Origin: Parasponia andersonii
Lineage: Eukaryota; Streptophyta; Magnoliopsida; Rosales; Cannabaceae
Direction: 5' to 3'
Assembly: GCA_002914805.1 (NCBI GenBank)
Contig: JXTB01000284.1
Location: 202,433-266,432 of the forward strand
Length of the DNA stretch: 64,000 bases
Made by a program: the position numbers and the translations under genes. Shown here piece by piece: positions 1-10,832 of the stretch (the first letter of the stretch is position 1; every line of letters starts with the position of its first letter). The notes under the pieces were generated by a model. It was not told the DNA's origin. It saw only the letters and a program-made list of their open reading frames with translations, and searched no databases.

Positions 1-387
1 ATTACAACATTTTAGTATGACTGAATAATCAAAACTTTTTAGTATACCGCTTGCTCTACATTTCAAGGTTAGTGCATCTTTGTCTCCGAGTACAGATACA
101 GAGTGAGAGTATATGTCACAAGTTCTGTATTCAAATGTAGTTGGTAGCTTGATGTATGCGATAGTGTGTACGAGACCCAATATTTCACATGCAGTTGGAG
201 TTGTAAGCAGGTTTATGCATGATCCGGGTAAAGATCATTGGCAAGTTGTGAAATGGATTCTACGGTACTTATTGAAGACTGTAGATGTTGGTTAGGTTTT
301 TGAGAGGGATGATAGACTTGGTCAGTATGTGATTAGTTATATTGATTCCGATTACGCTGGTGATTTGGATAAAAGTCGATCAACTAC
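1..387 (+). pseudogene. Ty1/copia pol fragment, end of RT into RNase H
   Basis: Translation from the left window edge reads as the segment of a plant Ty1/copia polyprotein that joins reverse transcriptase to RNase H. Visible motifs are the VGSLMYA and CTRPNISHAVGVVSRFMH blocks, then ILRYL, and after a stop near 293 the YIDSDYAGDLDKSRSTT block that opens copia RNase H. In-frame stops near 27 and 293 show it is dead. Only the C-terminal part is inside the window. The reading breaks at about 387, where sequence resembling a gypsy LTR on the other strand begins, so this element was truncated by a later insertion or rearrangement. Family identity is clear from the motifs; the lineage within copia is not resolved. 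Confidence 0.85.
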
Positions 388-562
388 TAGATATGTTGAT
401 GAAGCTTGATCTAGTTTCTTTTTTATACTAGTCGTATTTAACTTATTTGGAAGAGATCGCACTTTGATCAAGAAAATTCTCATGAGACTTGATGCGTCCA
501 ACTTGGTTGCTAACTTTCTCTTTTTGGTATTGACCAAAATATAGATTTTAGACCGCACTACA
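388..562 (-). repeat. LTR fragment of Tat element A, inverted
   Basis: Read on the minus strand from 562, this begins with TGTAGTGCGGTCTAAAAT and then matches the start of the LTR at 60033 (same opening block, the 'ggtcaataccaaaaag' block, the 'ctcttcc..a..gagttaaatacgac' repeat unit and the 'aaactaga..aagctt' block). It is about 175 bases against about 250 in the other copy, because only one of the 25-base U3 repeat units is kept. It lies in the opposite orientation to the pol gene that starts at 607, so it is not a normal 5' LTR of that element; a rearrangement or nested insertion is needed. Confidence 0.7.
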
Positions 563-606
563 TCCTCTTCTAAGAATCGACTAGCTTAAAGATGCGACGT
601 CGGGAC

Positions 607-3374
607 ATGAACTCTTAAGCTTTATGGACGCAAATTCTGGATACAAACAAATCCCCATGTACGAGCTAGATGAGGAGCATACCTCGTTCATCACTGATCG
701 AGGATTGTACTATTACAAGAAGATGCCCTTTGGACTCATCAACGCAGGAGCGACTTATCAGCGTATTGTCAATATGATGTTTGCAAAACAAATTGACAAG
801 ACAATGGAAATATATGCTGATGACATGTTATAAAGTCGAAGAAAGCTGAAGATCACATTAAGCATCTTGATGAAATGTTCAAAATTCTTCGGAAATATAA
901 GATGAAGCTAAACCCCCAAAAGTGCGCATTCGGAGTAGGATCTGGAAAATTCCTGGGGTTCATAGTCCATCAGCGAGGAATCGAGGCAAACCCTCAAAAG
1001 ATACAAGCACTAATTGATATGCAATCCCCTCACAAACCCAAAGATATGCAGAGCCTGGTGGGAAGAGTGGCTGTATTGAGTCGATTTGTATCTAGGTCAA
1101 CCGATAAATACTAACCATTCTTTGAAGTATTGAAGAGTTCGAAGAGGTTTGAGTGGACTGAAGAATGCGAGCAGGCATTTCAAGAATTAAAAGCACACTT
1201 GGGTTCTCCTCCACTCTTGTTGAAGCCAAAACCGGGGGAAGAGTTATACTTATATCTTGCTGTTTCCAAATATGCGACAAGTACTGCGTTAATTCGAGAA
1301 GAAGAAAAAATACAGCAACCAGTATATTACATAAGTAAAAGGTTGCTTGATGCCGAAATGAGATATCCAGAGATGGAGAAATTGACATTAGCACTCGTCG
1401 TTGCATCCAGGAAGCTTCGACCTTATTTTCATGTACACTCCATCAAAGTTTTCATGAATTTTCCATTAAAGCAGGTTCTTAAAAAATCTGAGGCTTTAAA
1501 ATGACTACTTAAGTGAGCCGTTGAGTTGAGTCAATTTAACATCAATTTTTAACATCGCACTGTGATTAAAGGTCAAGCTCTCACAGATTTCATTGCGGAG
1601 TTCACGTATGATGTCAATCTTCCCATAGAAGTGATCGAAAAACTTGCTATAGATTTATCAAGATTATAGAAACTTTATGTCGATGGATCGTCAAATGAGA
1701 ATGGAGTCGGTGCGGGCTTAGTACTAATCAGTTTTGAAGGACATAATATTCATTGTGCACTTCATTTCAAATTTTTCGCGTCGAATAATGAGGCAGAATA
1801 TGAAGCACTGATAGCTGGGCTAAAGCTCATACAAGAAATAAAGGCCGAAATGATTGAGGTATACAGTGATTCCCAGCTAGTCATTTGTCAAGTGATCGGC
1901 CATTATCAAGCAAGAGGAGAAAGAATGATGGCTTACTTACAGGAGGTACAATGATGGCTTACTTACAGGAGGTACAACGACTATTCTCGACATTTACTGC
2001 TTATAACATTCAACTTCTTCCTTGCATTAAGAATACTCAGGCAGATGCTCTAGCTAAGCTCGCCTCAACAAAAGATGTCGAATTATTAAAGGTGGTACTT
2101 GTTGAATTTCGTGCAAATTTAAGTATCGAGGTAGAGCCTCAAGTAACCATGCCAGTTGATAAAAAACCATCGTGGATGGATCCTATAATGACGTATCTAC
2201 AAAATGACTTCAAATGAAAGTAGCTCGCTATATCATCTATGATAGGAAGCTTTATCAAAGGACTTTTAGCTCGCCGTTATTATTATGTGTTGATGAAGAA
2301 AAAATACATTATATTATGAGGGAAATTCACGAAGGAATATGCAGAAACTATTCAGGGGGGCAGGCACTTGCGAACAAGGTTCTCAGACAAGGGTATTTTT
2401 GGCCAACTATGAAGAATGACACAATGGAATTTGCTAGAAGGTGTGACAAATGTCAACAATTTGCGATTGTTCCTAGAATGCCATACGTTCCTCTAACTCC
2501 AATGACTAGTCCATGGCCATTTGCAGTATGGAGAATTGATATTATCGGAATGCTTCTATTGGCATGAGTTAGATTGAAGTATGCAGTGGTTGCAGTCTAT
2601 TATTTCACCAAGTGGACAAAAGCAGAAGCATTGAGTACCATTTCTGCAAAAAAGATGATAGATTTTGTTTACAAATCTATAATTTGCCTTTATGTTATAC
2701 CACATACTATAATTTCTGATAATGAGAAGCAATTTGATTGCGATGAGTTTTATAACTTCTGTGACAACTTAGGAATCAAGAAGAGCTTCTCTGCTGTTGT
2801 TCATCCATAAGCCAATGGACAGGTCGAGGTCATAAACAAGATACTTAAACAGAACCTAAAGACAAAACTAGAAGTGCACAAAAGAGCTTGGCCAGATATG
2901 GTTCCTGAAGTATTATGGGCTTATTGCACCACTCAACGAACCACAATGGGAGAGAGTCCATTCTCTTTAACTTATGGATACGAAGCAATGGTACAAGTAG
3001 AAACTGGTGCGAGCTCTCTATGACAATCTACTTATGAGCAAGATCAGAATAATGTACTAATGAGGATTGAGCTCGATCTTTTAGAAGAAAGGCGCGAGCA
3101 GTCTCAGCTTCGGATCGCATCATATCAACAGCGCACTGCTCGATATTATAACTCTAAAGTTAGAAGTAGGAAATTTGAAGTTGGTGATTTTGTTCTTCAA
3201 CAAGTTCTACCTAATAATAAAGAGTACGGTGTTGGTGTATTTAGACCCTCTTGAGAAGGACTATATGTTATTGATGTCGTTATTCCACCTGGGACATATA
3301 AGTTAGTTCACACTGGTGGACAAAAGAACGAGCATGCTCGGAATGCAGAATAACTTCGTCACTATTATCAGTAA
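607..3374 (+). pseudogene. Tat-type Ty3/gypsy pol remnant (RT, RNase H, second RNase H, integrase), element A
   Basis: A broken Ty3/gypsy polyprotein. It starts inside RT (MDANSGYKQIP, then YADDM at 810-830, the catalytic YxDD). RT continues in another frame (KCAFGVGSGKFLGFIV, 875-1111). RNase H follows at 1130-1501, then a second RNase H-like domain at about 1675-2090 (YVDGSSNENGVGAG, NNEAEYEALIAG, YSDSQLV). A tandem RNase H pair marks the plant Tat lineage. Integrase spans 2214-3374: a Zn-binding H2C2 region (IHEGI, RCDKCQQFA) in which the second His is replaced (RNYSGG instead of the usual NHSGG), a core block (SDNEKQFD, then NGQVEVINK) and a C-terminal stretch ending at TAA 3372. Frameshifts occur just after YADDM and at the 26-base duplication at 1924; several stops are also present. 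Gag, protease and the start of RT are missing. Confidence 0.9.
1924..1975 (+). repeat. 26-bp perfect tandem duplication inside second RNase H
   Basis: The 26 bases at 1924-1949 are repeated exactly at 1950-1975. The length is not a multiple of three, so the copy shifts the reading frame of the second RNase H of element A. It looks like a replication-slippage type lesion acquired after insertion. Confidence 0.9.
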
Positions 3375-4145
3375 ATCTTCATGTATATCTTCGTGTATTT
3401 TCAATAACCTGGGGGGCATCTTGTATTTGTCATTCGTTATTCGTCGTCATTCATCAATAAAGATGTCTTCTTGTTATTCATCATCGTTCATCAACAAAGA
3501 TATCTTTTCTTCGATTATTCAATTTTATTTGGTTCATCTTTTATAGTTTTATGGCAGTCTTTGAACACCATAAAACTCGGGAGGTAGTGGGATCAAAATA
3601 TTATCTCCTACTTGCTTCCTAAGGGACTATACAAACGTTCATTTAGAGGGGTTTGAATTTTAGATCGCCAAATTTCTAAAATTTCTTAAAATCTTAAGTT
3701 TTTCTCCCCGTTTCATGCCATAGCATGTCGTATTACGCAATTTCCCTCCTCGAATAATAAAGTAACTAAGCAAAATGTTCATTATTCATGTGATATATTA
3801 CTATATTACATTTTGCCGTGGAGCTTTTGAAAAATAGTGTTGAGTTCACATCACTCATACTTGTTGTTTTCTTAAGCGACCTAACCTATTCTAATACTTA
3901 AAATCCGTTTTAAGTTAGTTGGATTTGAATCGCAATAGCGTACCGATCAGTCACCTAGTGATTGATTACTTGGTTAAAATATGCATCTTTATATTACAAT
4001 GCAGTGTTTTAATTGTTTTGCAAGAATAAACATTTGACAAGAAAAATTCCATTGATAAAAGCTCGCACCTGTATGCAAGCAAAGCATTACAAAGCAAAAA
4101 GGACCAGCCCACATTGTTCTGAAACACTATAATTAAAAAAAAAAA
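3375..4145. other. Spacer between integrase and antisense ORF, element A
   Basis: No coding sequence is visible. 3400-3510 holds degenerate repeats around 'tcattcrtcaa', the weak counterpart of the 14-base array at 61935-62056. From about 3550 the sequence aligns by eye with 62100-62710 (shared 'ccataa.actcggg.gg.agtgggatca.aatattatctcctac' and 'cgatcagtcacctagtgattga'), so it is a conserved non-coding part of this Tat family and not random intergenic DNA. Confidence 0.7.
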
Positions 4146-6304
4146 TTATGCAAATGTGCTCGCTCCACTGTCTTTAGATTTTGTTGTGGCTTCGGTTTCC
4201 TTCCAGCTCTGGACAAGCTCGATCACATCTTCACCAAGGATGGAAAAGTCGAAATCTGGATGCTTGTAGAAGATGTTGTATATTATGGTCGACAAGGCAA
4301 TGTCACTAGCCTTTTCTTCGAGCTCCTTACCTTCAGTGGCCCTGAACTCTTCTACAGCCTTGCGAGCTGCCTCTGTTGTCGCCTCCTTCAGAATATTCGG
4401 ATGCTCGAAGATAGTCTTCTCAAGTTCTTCAATTTTTTCCTTAAGTTTCTCCTTTTCAAGCTTTTCCTAGGCCAGACCCTCGCGCAGCTACTGATTCTCC
4501 AACTTGAAGGATTTTCTCTCTTCTTCGTGAGTCTTCTCCGAGTTCTCGAATGCTTGGGTTATTTCTTCGACTTTTTCGGCCTTCTCCATACAATCAAGGA
4601 CCGGGTCATACATCAAAATAGTAACTACAGCGATCTGAAAGTATAACACACATCAATATAAGAAAAGTGCTTCGAAGAGTGAAGATAGAAGGTGCTTACG
4701 TTTGCCAACATCCTCATTACAGAACTGAAAGTGACCTTGGCTGTTCGTCGCTTCATGCTCTCCCAACCATCTTCAGTAGTGAAACGGTCGATGAAGGCCG
4801 CGCTTAAACTAGCTTTTTCTAGCAGTTGGTGAAGGAGTGCGAAAAGCTCCTCGTCCTTGTCGGCCTGGCTTGGTCCCCCAAAAGAGGTGGTTGTCTCCTT
4901 GGATGGCTCAGGCTGGCTCACAGTTTTTGAAGGCTGAGGAGGAGGTGAGCTTGTTGGGATATCCTCGAAGGCGACTTTTCGCTCTTTTAAATTGTCGACC
5001 TTCTCTTTCCCTTTTGTCGAGGAAGGAGGTATGCTGTCTGGTATCTTGGACTTTACCATTGACCCCAGAGTTGAAGGTGGTATTTGCAATCTACTACCAA
5101 TTGTCATTTCTGCACTAATATGATTGGTTAGCATGCGAGGTATATAATGCAACAAAGAGGAAGAATAAAAAAAAAATTATTACCTTTTTGCTGTTGAGAA
5201 ATTGGCGGCGATGCAGCTTCTGAAGATGATGGTTCTGGGACAGTAAGAGTGGCATGTACTTTTCGTTTCCTGGGTTTAGAAGACGAGGCACTTATTTCCT
5301 TCTATTTCCCCGGCTTCTTCTTCGAGCTTGAGGGTTTAGTCGGACGGTTAGCAGTATCTGGAAGAACGGCTCCTTTTGGAAACAGTCCGCAAGCAACTAA
5401 GTTTTTGGTCATCCCAAGCCTTTTCCAATCAAATTCTTCGATCAGAAGGTTATTTATTTTATACACCCTTACGAGCTGCTCTTTAGAGAGTCCTGGATGT
5501 TCCCTATTATCTGCGATGACATATGAATACGATCAGATTAGTATATTTATATAGAGAAAGCTATAAGATGAAAAGTTACCTACCAAGGTTTTGAAAGAAG
5601 CCATTATCCGTGTAGTCAAAGTAGAAAAATGGAATTTTCTATTTTCCCATGTTGTTGCGGACCCCGTGGATAGTTTTTATTACTTGGTTCGACTACTTGC
5701 TCGCATAGAAGAAATCGAAATCTAATGGGTTCGATTTCACTTGGTAGAACTAAGTGAACTCTTCAGGAGTGGGGGATTATAAACCTAATTTATGGTATAA
5801 TATGTTCAAACGTACCATGTATCTATATGTGTTTGGAGTTAGTTGAAAAAGAAAAACTCCATAATAGTCGACGATTGATTTTATATATGGATGAAGTGGG
5901 AGGTAGATACCACATCTGAGAACTGCTTCTGAGAATGAGATGATTCCACGAGGAGGTGTGTGTGGTTGATTGAACTCTGTGGGTAGGCGAAGATGGACGT
6001 CGATTTTGTAGTTGCATACGATCTTTCTGAGCGTGTTTGTTGTACAGCTCATCTTTATATTGGTATATGACCAATCTCCCTCTACATAGTAATAACCCGT
6101 TGCAAATGCAGGGGCATCCCTGATATGCCGAGGCCATTGGTCTTGAGGGAGGTCGCCTATGCGAGGACTACTTTGCTTTGCCCTAGTTATTTCTACTTCA
6201 GGTTCTAGCTCAAGATAGTATTCGAGATTTATAGAGCTAATGCTTGTATTGGATGATTCTCCTGAGAATGCATTCCTCTCACTAAATTCCTCACTACTAG
6301 ACAT
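4146..6304 (-). pseudogene. Antisense ORF of Tat element A (Transposase_28-like N-terminus, coiled-coil C-terminus)
   Basis: On the strand opposite to pol lies a gene-like unit with apparent exons. The ATG at 6304 starts a 175-codon ORF to 5777 with an acidic, Ser-rich N-terminus and a block LPLHPYIKSIVDYYGVFLFQLTPN, which resembles the plant 'putative gypsy type transposon' domain (Pfam Transposase_28, PF04195; from memory, not searched). Reading continues through 5776-5580 and 5530-5190 with stops, then a Ser/Pro/Lys-rich stretch (5110-4700: KGKEKVD, FEDIPTSSPPP), then a charged coiled coil (4630-4150: EKLEKEKLKEKIEELEKTI). It ends at TAA 4146-4148. A similar protein lies in the same place in the three other Tat copies. 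Such antisense ORFs are known in plant Tat elements; the function is unknown. Breaks at about 5185 and 4690 look like introns. Confidence 0.75.
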
Positions 6305-6731
6305 CTTAAAGAAGAAATATGGGATGGGTTTAGTCCTATGTGAGCATCAGGTATCTTTGCTATATGCGAGCAATTTGGGGCCACAAATCTTAGGATTGTA
6401 TCGACAACAAGCTGTTCATCGAATTTTTTCTAATCAATCTATGGATTCATCAAAAATTGTTCAAGCAACTCTTTGATAATTCGTCACTCGACTGATTTTG
6501 GTTTTCAAACATCAGGATTTCAAATCCTAAATTTTTTCTATGGGTTCATCTATCAATCACCTAAAAGTAATTTATTCGATAAGTTAATGGAGAGATTCTG
6601 AGATATTTCCTTTTTTCAGTCCATCTGAATATGGGGATGGATTTATGTTCGGGGCATTTAGGCTCTACGATTCATCTTTCTGTTTCTAGAAATAAGCTCT
6701 ATAAATAAAGGTTTTCTGAAAATCGAAGAAC

Positions 6732-6780
<49 letters not shown>

Positions 6781-7569
6781 ATGCTAACCTTTTTTTGGAG
6801 ACCGAAGAACCGAGATGTCGTCTGAAGAATTGTGGTGATGACTTCGTCGGAAAAGATGATGAATTTGTGCGAGCTGAAAAACGAAAAGGGACATTGGGAG
6901 GATTTGTCTTATGGACACTTCGGATTTCAGAAAAAATGAAAGAGGAATAGGAGGCAATAGGGTTCGAATTTTGAAGAGGAGGCAGATGGATTATATATAT
7001 ATATATATATATATATCTCAAGTATCATCAAATCATAGCCGTAGATCAAGGCATTTAATTTTTGGATCTAATGGCCGAAGTTCACGCGGGAGTTAATTTT
7101 TGAAATTAAATGAGTATTTTTTCAAAATTTGAAACGTCTCGATTTTAGACAACAGCTAGCATCATTGCTATCATCGTGTCTACTCAAAGACGGAAAAGTC
7201 TCCTCGAGTTTTGCTATTCTCCTGAGAAAATGTGACGCATGGTTGCGTCTGTCATACATATCTAGTCAAACTTAAATACATAAATATATACTAACTATTC
7301 TATTATCATATACTTGAAAAAAAAAATCAATATTACTTATTAATTTAACATATTAAGAGGTTAATATTGAAATTAGTTAATTAGACATTCAACACATTAA
7401 ACAATAATTATATGCACGAATTTGGAAATGCATATTTTTTTTCTTTTTATTAGGCACATGTGGTTAAACTTGGCTTTTGTATATGTATTCCACTGCAACC
7501 ATCTCCACAAAATTCATTAATGTATAATTATTTAATTTATGTAATTAAATAATTTAAATAAATATAGTA
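6305..7569. other. Non-coding stretch upstream of antisense ORF, with microsatellites
   Basis: No protein is supported. It includes a GA dinucleotide run at 6737-6776, a TATAAATA motif near 6700 on the plus strand and a TA run at 6992-7016. 6305-6720 may be the leader or promoter of the antisense ORF or a degraded LTR; I found no match to the LTR start seen at 562 and 60033, so the 3' LTR of element A is not identified. 7080-7569 is AT-rich with nothing recognisable. Confidence 0.5.
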
Positions 7570-7864
7570 AAATTTTAGGCTAAATAACAAACTTAATAAA
7601 ACATTTACATCTCGTTATTTTTTTCTTCTTATCATCAGCCTCATCTTTGAATTTCAAATCGAAATGATCCTACACATTAGAAGTTATCCTTACACGTTTG
7701 GAGGTTGTGCTTGTACTCAACGAACAACTATCTTGAAATTATGAACAATTTCCACTAGTATTTGGATTAGTTTGTATTTCGGGAACTTGGTCACCCTTTT
7801 CAGATATGCGAATTTGGTCGTCATCCATTTTCAAATTAATAGGGATATTTTTTGACATATCCAT
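7570..7864 (-). pseudogene. hAT transposase N-terminus with BED-type zinc finger, truncated
   Basis: From the ATG at 7864 on the minus strand the reading is a short acidic/Ser leader, then KRVRITSNV-stop-DHFDLKF, then a Lys-rich stretch and TRCKCF. Plant hAT transposases typically begin this way: a BED zinc finger with an S.VW.HF core followed by a C..C pair. The tryptophan of the core is a TAG here (TGG to TAG), there is another stop upstream, and the ORF ends about 35 residues later, with no RNase H-like catalytic region or dimerisation domain in the window. It is a fossil 5' end of an autonomous hAT element. The assignment rests on the motif only. Confidence 0.6.
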
Positions 7865-9005
7865 ATCTTATATATATTTAAAATATGGATATTAAAATTA
7901 TACTCAACTACAAATAAATTGAAATTAAAAATATAATATTCTAATAAATTTTCCACTAACTTAACTATAAACAACTATAAATTACAAATTAATTGAAATT
8001 AAAAATATATAATAAACTTTCTACTAATTTAATTATCAACTATTACAACTTACAAATAAATTGAAATTAAAAATATAATATTATAATAGACTTTCCACTA
8101 ACTTAATTATACACAAATATAAATTAATTGAAATTAAAAATATAATATTCTAATAAATTTTCTACTAACTTAATTATAAATAAATATAAACTACAAATTA
8201 ATTGAAATTGAATATATAATAAAATTTCTACTAACTTAATTATAAACTACTACAAATTACAAATAAATTGAAATTAAAAATATAATATTCTAATAAACTT
8301 TCTACAAACTACGACCTAATGAACTGCTATCTTAATTGTAAACAATTACAATTGAATTGAAATTAAAAACAAAATATTATAGAACTACTAACTAGTAATT
8401 ACAAAGTACTAACTATTATACTAGTAATAATAGTAAACAACTAAATATAATACAAATTAAAGAAATTATAAAAAATAAGTACGATAAATAAATTGAATCA
8501 TACTTTGAATTAAGCTTTATGAGCTGTGAAGAATTTGGAGACTATAAAATATAATTAATAATAATTAGTAAATACTAAATAGTAATTAGATTAGAGAGAA
8601 AAAGATAAAATTGAGAATATAATTAGAGATTTAGAGAGAAAAAATAAGAAAATAAGAGAGTATTTGAAAATTATAAGTGTGAAAAAAGAGTAGAGAGTAT
8701 AAGATATTTATAGTATAAGAAAATATTTTTCTTTTTAAAAATAGTTTAAACTTAAAAAAAAAAACTCAACACCCAACAATAATATAAAATTACCGTTGGA
8801 AAAGTTTGATAAATAAGGACTCAACTCGTCTGGGCCCAAAAATAAAAAAAGGTCGAGCTGAGCAGTGAATCCTAAGCCCAACTCGGCCTTGATCCTAGGG
8901 CGAACTTAATCTAGGCCCTGAAGCACTAAGTCTGTCCAGTTCGTAAATCATTCTATCGAGTCGCAAGTAGGTTCGTTAGGCCCGACTCGAATTGTCAAAT
9001 CTAGT
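7865..9005 (-). mobile_element. 5' non-coding part of the hAT remnant, with probable terminal end at about 9005
   Basis: Upstream (in minus-strand sense) of the transposase fragment lies about 900 bases of very AT-rich DNA, then 8820-9005, which is GC-richer with repeated 'gggcc', 'ggcctag' and 'gagtcg' type subterminal motifs. The outer end reads TAGATTTGACAATTCGAG on the minus strand, like hAT termini (TAG..TTTGACA). The opposite terminus and the 8-bp target duplication were not found because the 3' part of the element is missing. Confidence 0.45.
7909..8375. repeat. AT-rich tandem repeat, 6-7 units of about 66-89 bp
   Basis: The core 'aattgaaattaaaaatataat' recurs with 'ttctactaacttaattata' between. 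Core starts fall at about 7921, 7995, 8063, 8130, 8204, 8270 and, degenerate, 8359, giving spacings of 74, 68, 67, 74, 66 and 89 bases. It lies inside the presumed promoter region of the hAT remnant. Confidence 0.8.
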
Positions 9006-10640
9006 TGATGCTAGTAAAAAAATTTTTTTGCATATCTATAAATATTATATTACTCAATTAAAATTTATTATGCATATATTTTTACGATAAAAATAAGAAA
9101 AAAATAATTCAAAATGTAATCCCAGCAAAAGAAAAAAAAATCAAAATGAAAAAGCAGTTTATTTCGTACGTGGGAAAATATGAACTTCTGATTAAGATAT
9201 TGACAAATTACATTACATTTTTGACTGTCACACGAATATAAAGTTTAGATTTTCCTATATAAATCTACATACACAAACTACCAAATCCTATCGCCTTAAA
9301 TTTAAGGAGGAAAAAAAAAAAAACAGATCCCTTAGTTGAAAAAACAAAAAACTACCAAATTTTCCTAATTCACATATGTATGCCTTTAAATCTGAATCTT
9401 CCAACTGATCGCAAAAACTGAATCTTCCAACAATATGCATAGAAACCAATATGACAAATTCCAATTAAACAAAATAATCCAAACCCAAAATAAAAGCGAA
9501 TCAAAGCCAAACCAAACCCAGAATAGAAGCAAAGGTCTTAAAGCTAAACAATAAAACCAAGCCCAGAATAATAGAGCTAAACGAGAAATCAACTTATATC
9601 AGTGCCACCATTTTTTTTTTTTATGGAAATCAACACTCAGATCTCATTTCAGCATAGACACATTAAGATGTAAAATGAGATCCGACCCGACCCACCAATG
9701 CAAATTCCAATTCAATGAAGATCATAGTGAAATTGAATGAGCTAAGAAAGCCATAGCCAAAAAATGATCATTCTGCACAAACAGCTTTTAAAATCACAGA
9801 GAGAACGGAGAAATGAGAAATCTAGGGAAGAGTGTTAGCGAACCTGAGATGGATGAAAGTCTCGAATTCGAAACCCAACAGTCGGATCTTGAGAAGAATG
9901 TATTTTTGGCGGATAAATATGCGCGCTGAAAAATTAGTTTAAATTCCATAGCGACTAATCGTCACTAATAGAGTATATTTAACTTTCTTTTATTTTCTTA
10001 TTATTTTACATTTTATAAAAAAACGTAACATTAAATTATTTTGGGGTACAATAATAAAAAATGTTGCCGCTATAGCTTTGATATTTTCATTCCTTTCCCC
10101 TAAAAGTGCTCCGAAAAAAAGGGCGCCTCATTTATTTGAGTTGTCGCAGTTTTTCTGTACACATCTATAGCACTTGTGTCTATCTTATTGGAAATATCAC
10201 CTACATTATTTATTCGCTAGTATTTTTATTTTTTTGTTTTCAGGTTTTATTTGTGAAATCCTCATTTTGCTTTTTCGGTTGAGTTTCACAATCTGGTTAC
10301 AATTTAATATTTCTGGCTGAGTGTTAATCAAGACTAATTTTTAGAATAAACTATCAATTTTCTAAAAATTGAAACTGCTAAAACACTAATCTTTCCCTTT
10401 GAAATTGCCGTTTCTCAAAATCTTTTGGAGTTTTGTTGCTTGAACTCTTGTGATCAAATTGAGATATTCCAAACCCAAAAAAAAAAAAAAAAAAAAAACA
10501 AAACAAAAAACAAAACAAATAGCATTTTCTATTCAAAATAAGATAAGATTCACTATCTTGAACATAGACAAATTTTCGGAGTTTCCATTTTCAGTTGGCC
10601 TTTAAATCTCACTATCATAACACACAAACAGATAGCATAA
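9006..10640. other. Intergenic stretch with no convincing gene
   Basis: AT-rich, with poly-A runs (9311-9324, 10477-10498). A GC-normal patch at 9600-9960, read on the minus strand, has a TATA-like 'catatttatcc' near 9915 followed by leader-like sequence and a possible donor site at 'ctcag|gttcgc' near 9842. It could be the first non-coding exon of an unknown minus-strand transcript, but no protein follows. I see nothing else. Confidence 0.4.
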
Positions 10641-10642
10641 CT

Positions 10643-10653
10643 TTTATTTTATT
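10643..10653 (-). terminator. Candidate polyadenylation signals of the kinesin gene
   Basis: Two overlapping AATAAA hexamers on the minus strand (AATAAAATAAA) lie about 180 bases after the kinesin stop codon, a normal plant 3' UTR distance. The cleavage site itself is not determined. Confidence 0.55.
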
Positions 10654-10832
10654 AAAAATGAGGCATAACCGCCAAAACCACAAACCAGAAGAGAACGTAC
10701 ATATATATATATGGCTTTAGAACCTGTGGAGGCCATGACTAATACAATTATACGACTACCGTAGTTAGCAAACTGACGTAATTTCACTGGTAAGAAAAAA
10801 AGAATGGCTCTAAAATGGGCATAAAACCCGGC

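Noticed and set aside
6686..7021. Minus-strand ORF with a Leu/Ser run
   Set aside because: It is produced by the GA and TA microsatellites; no conserved sequence.
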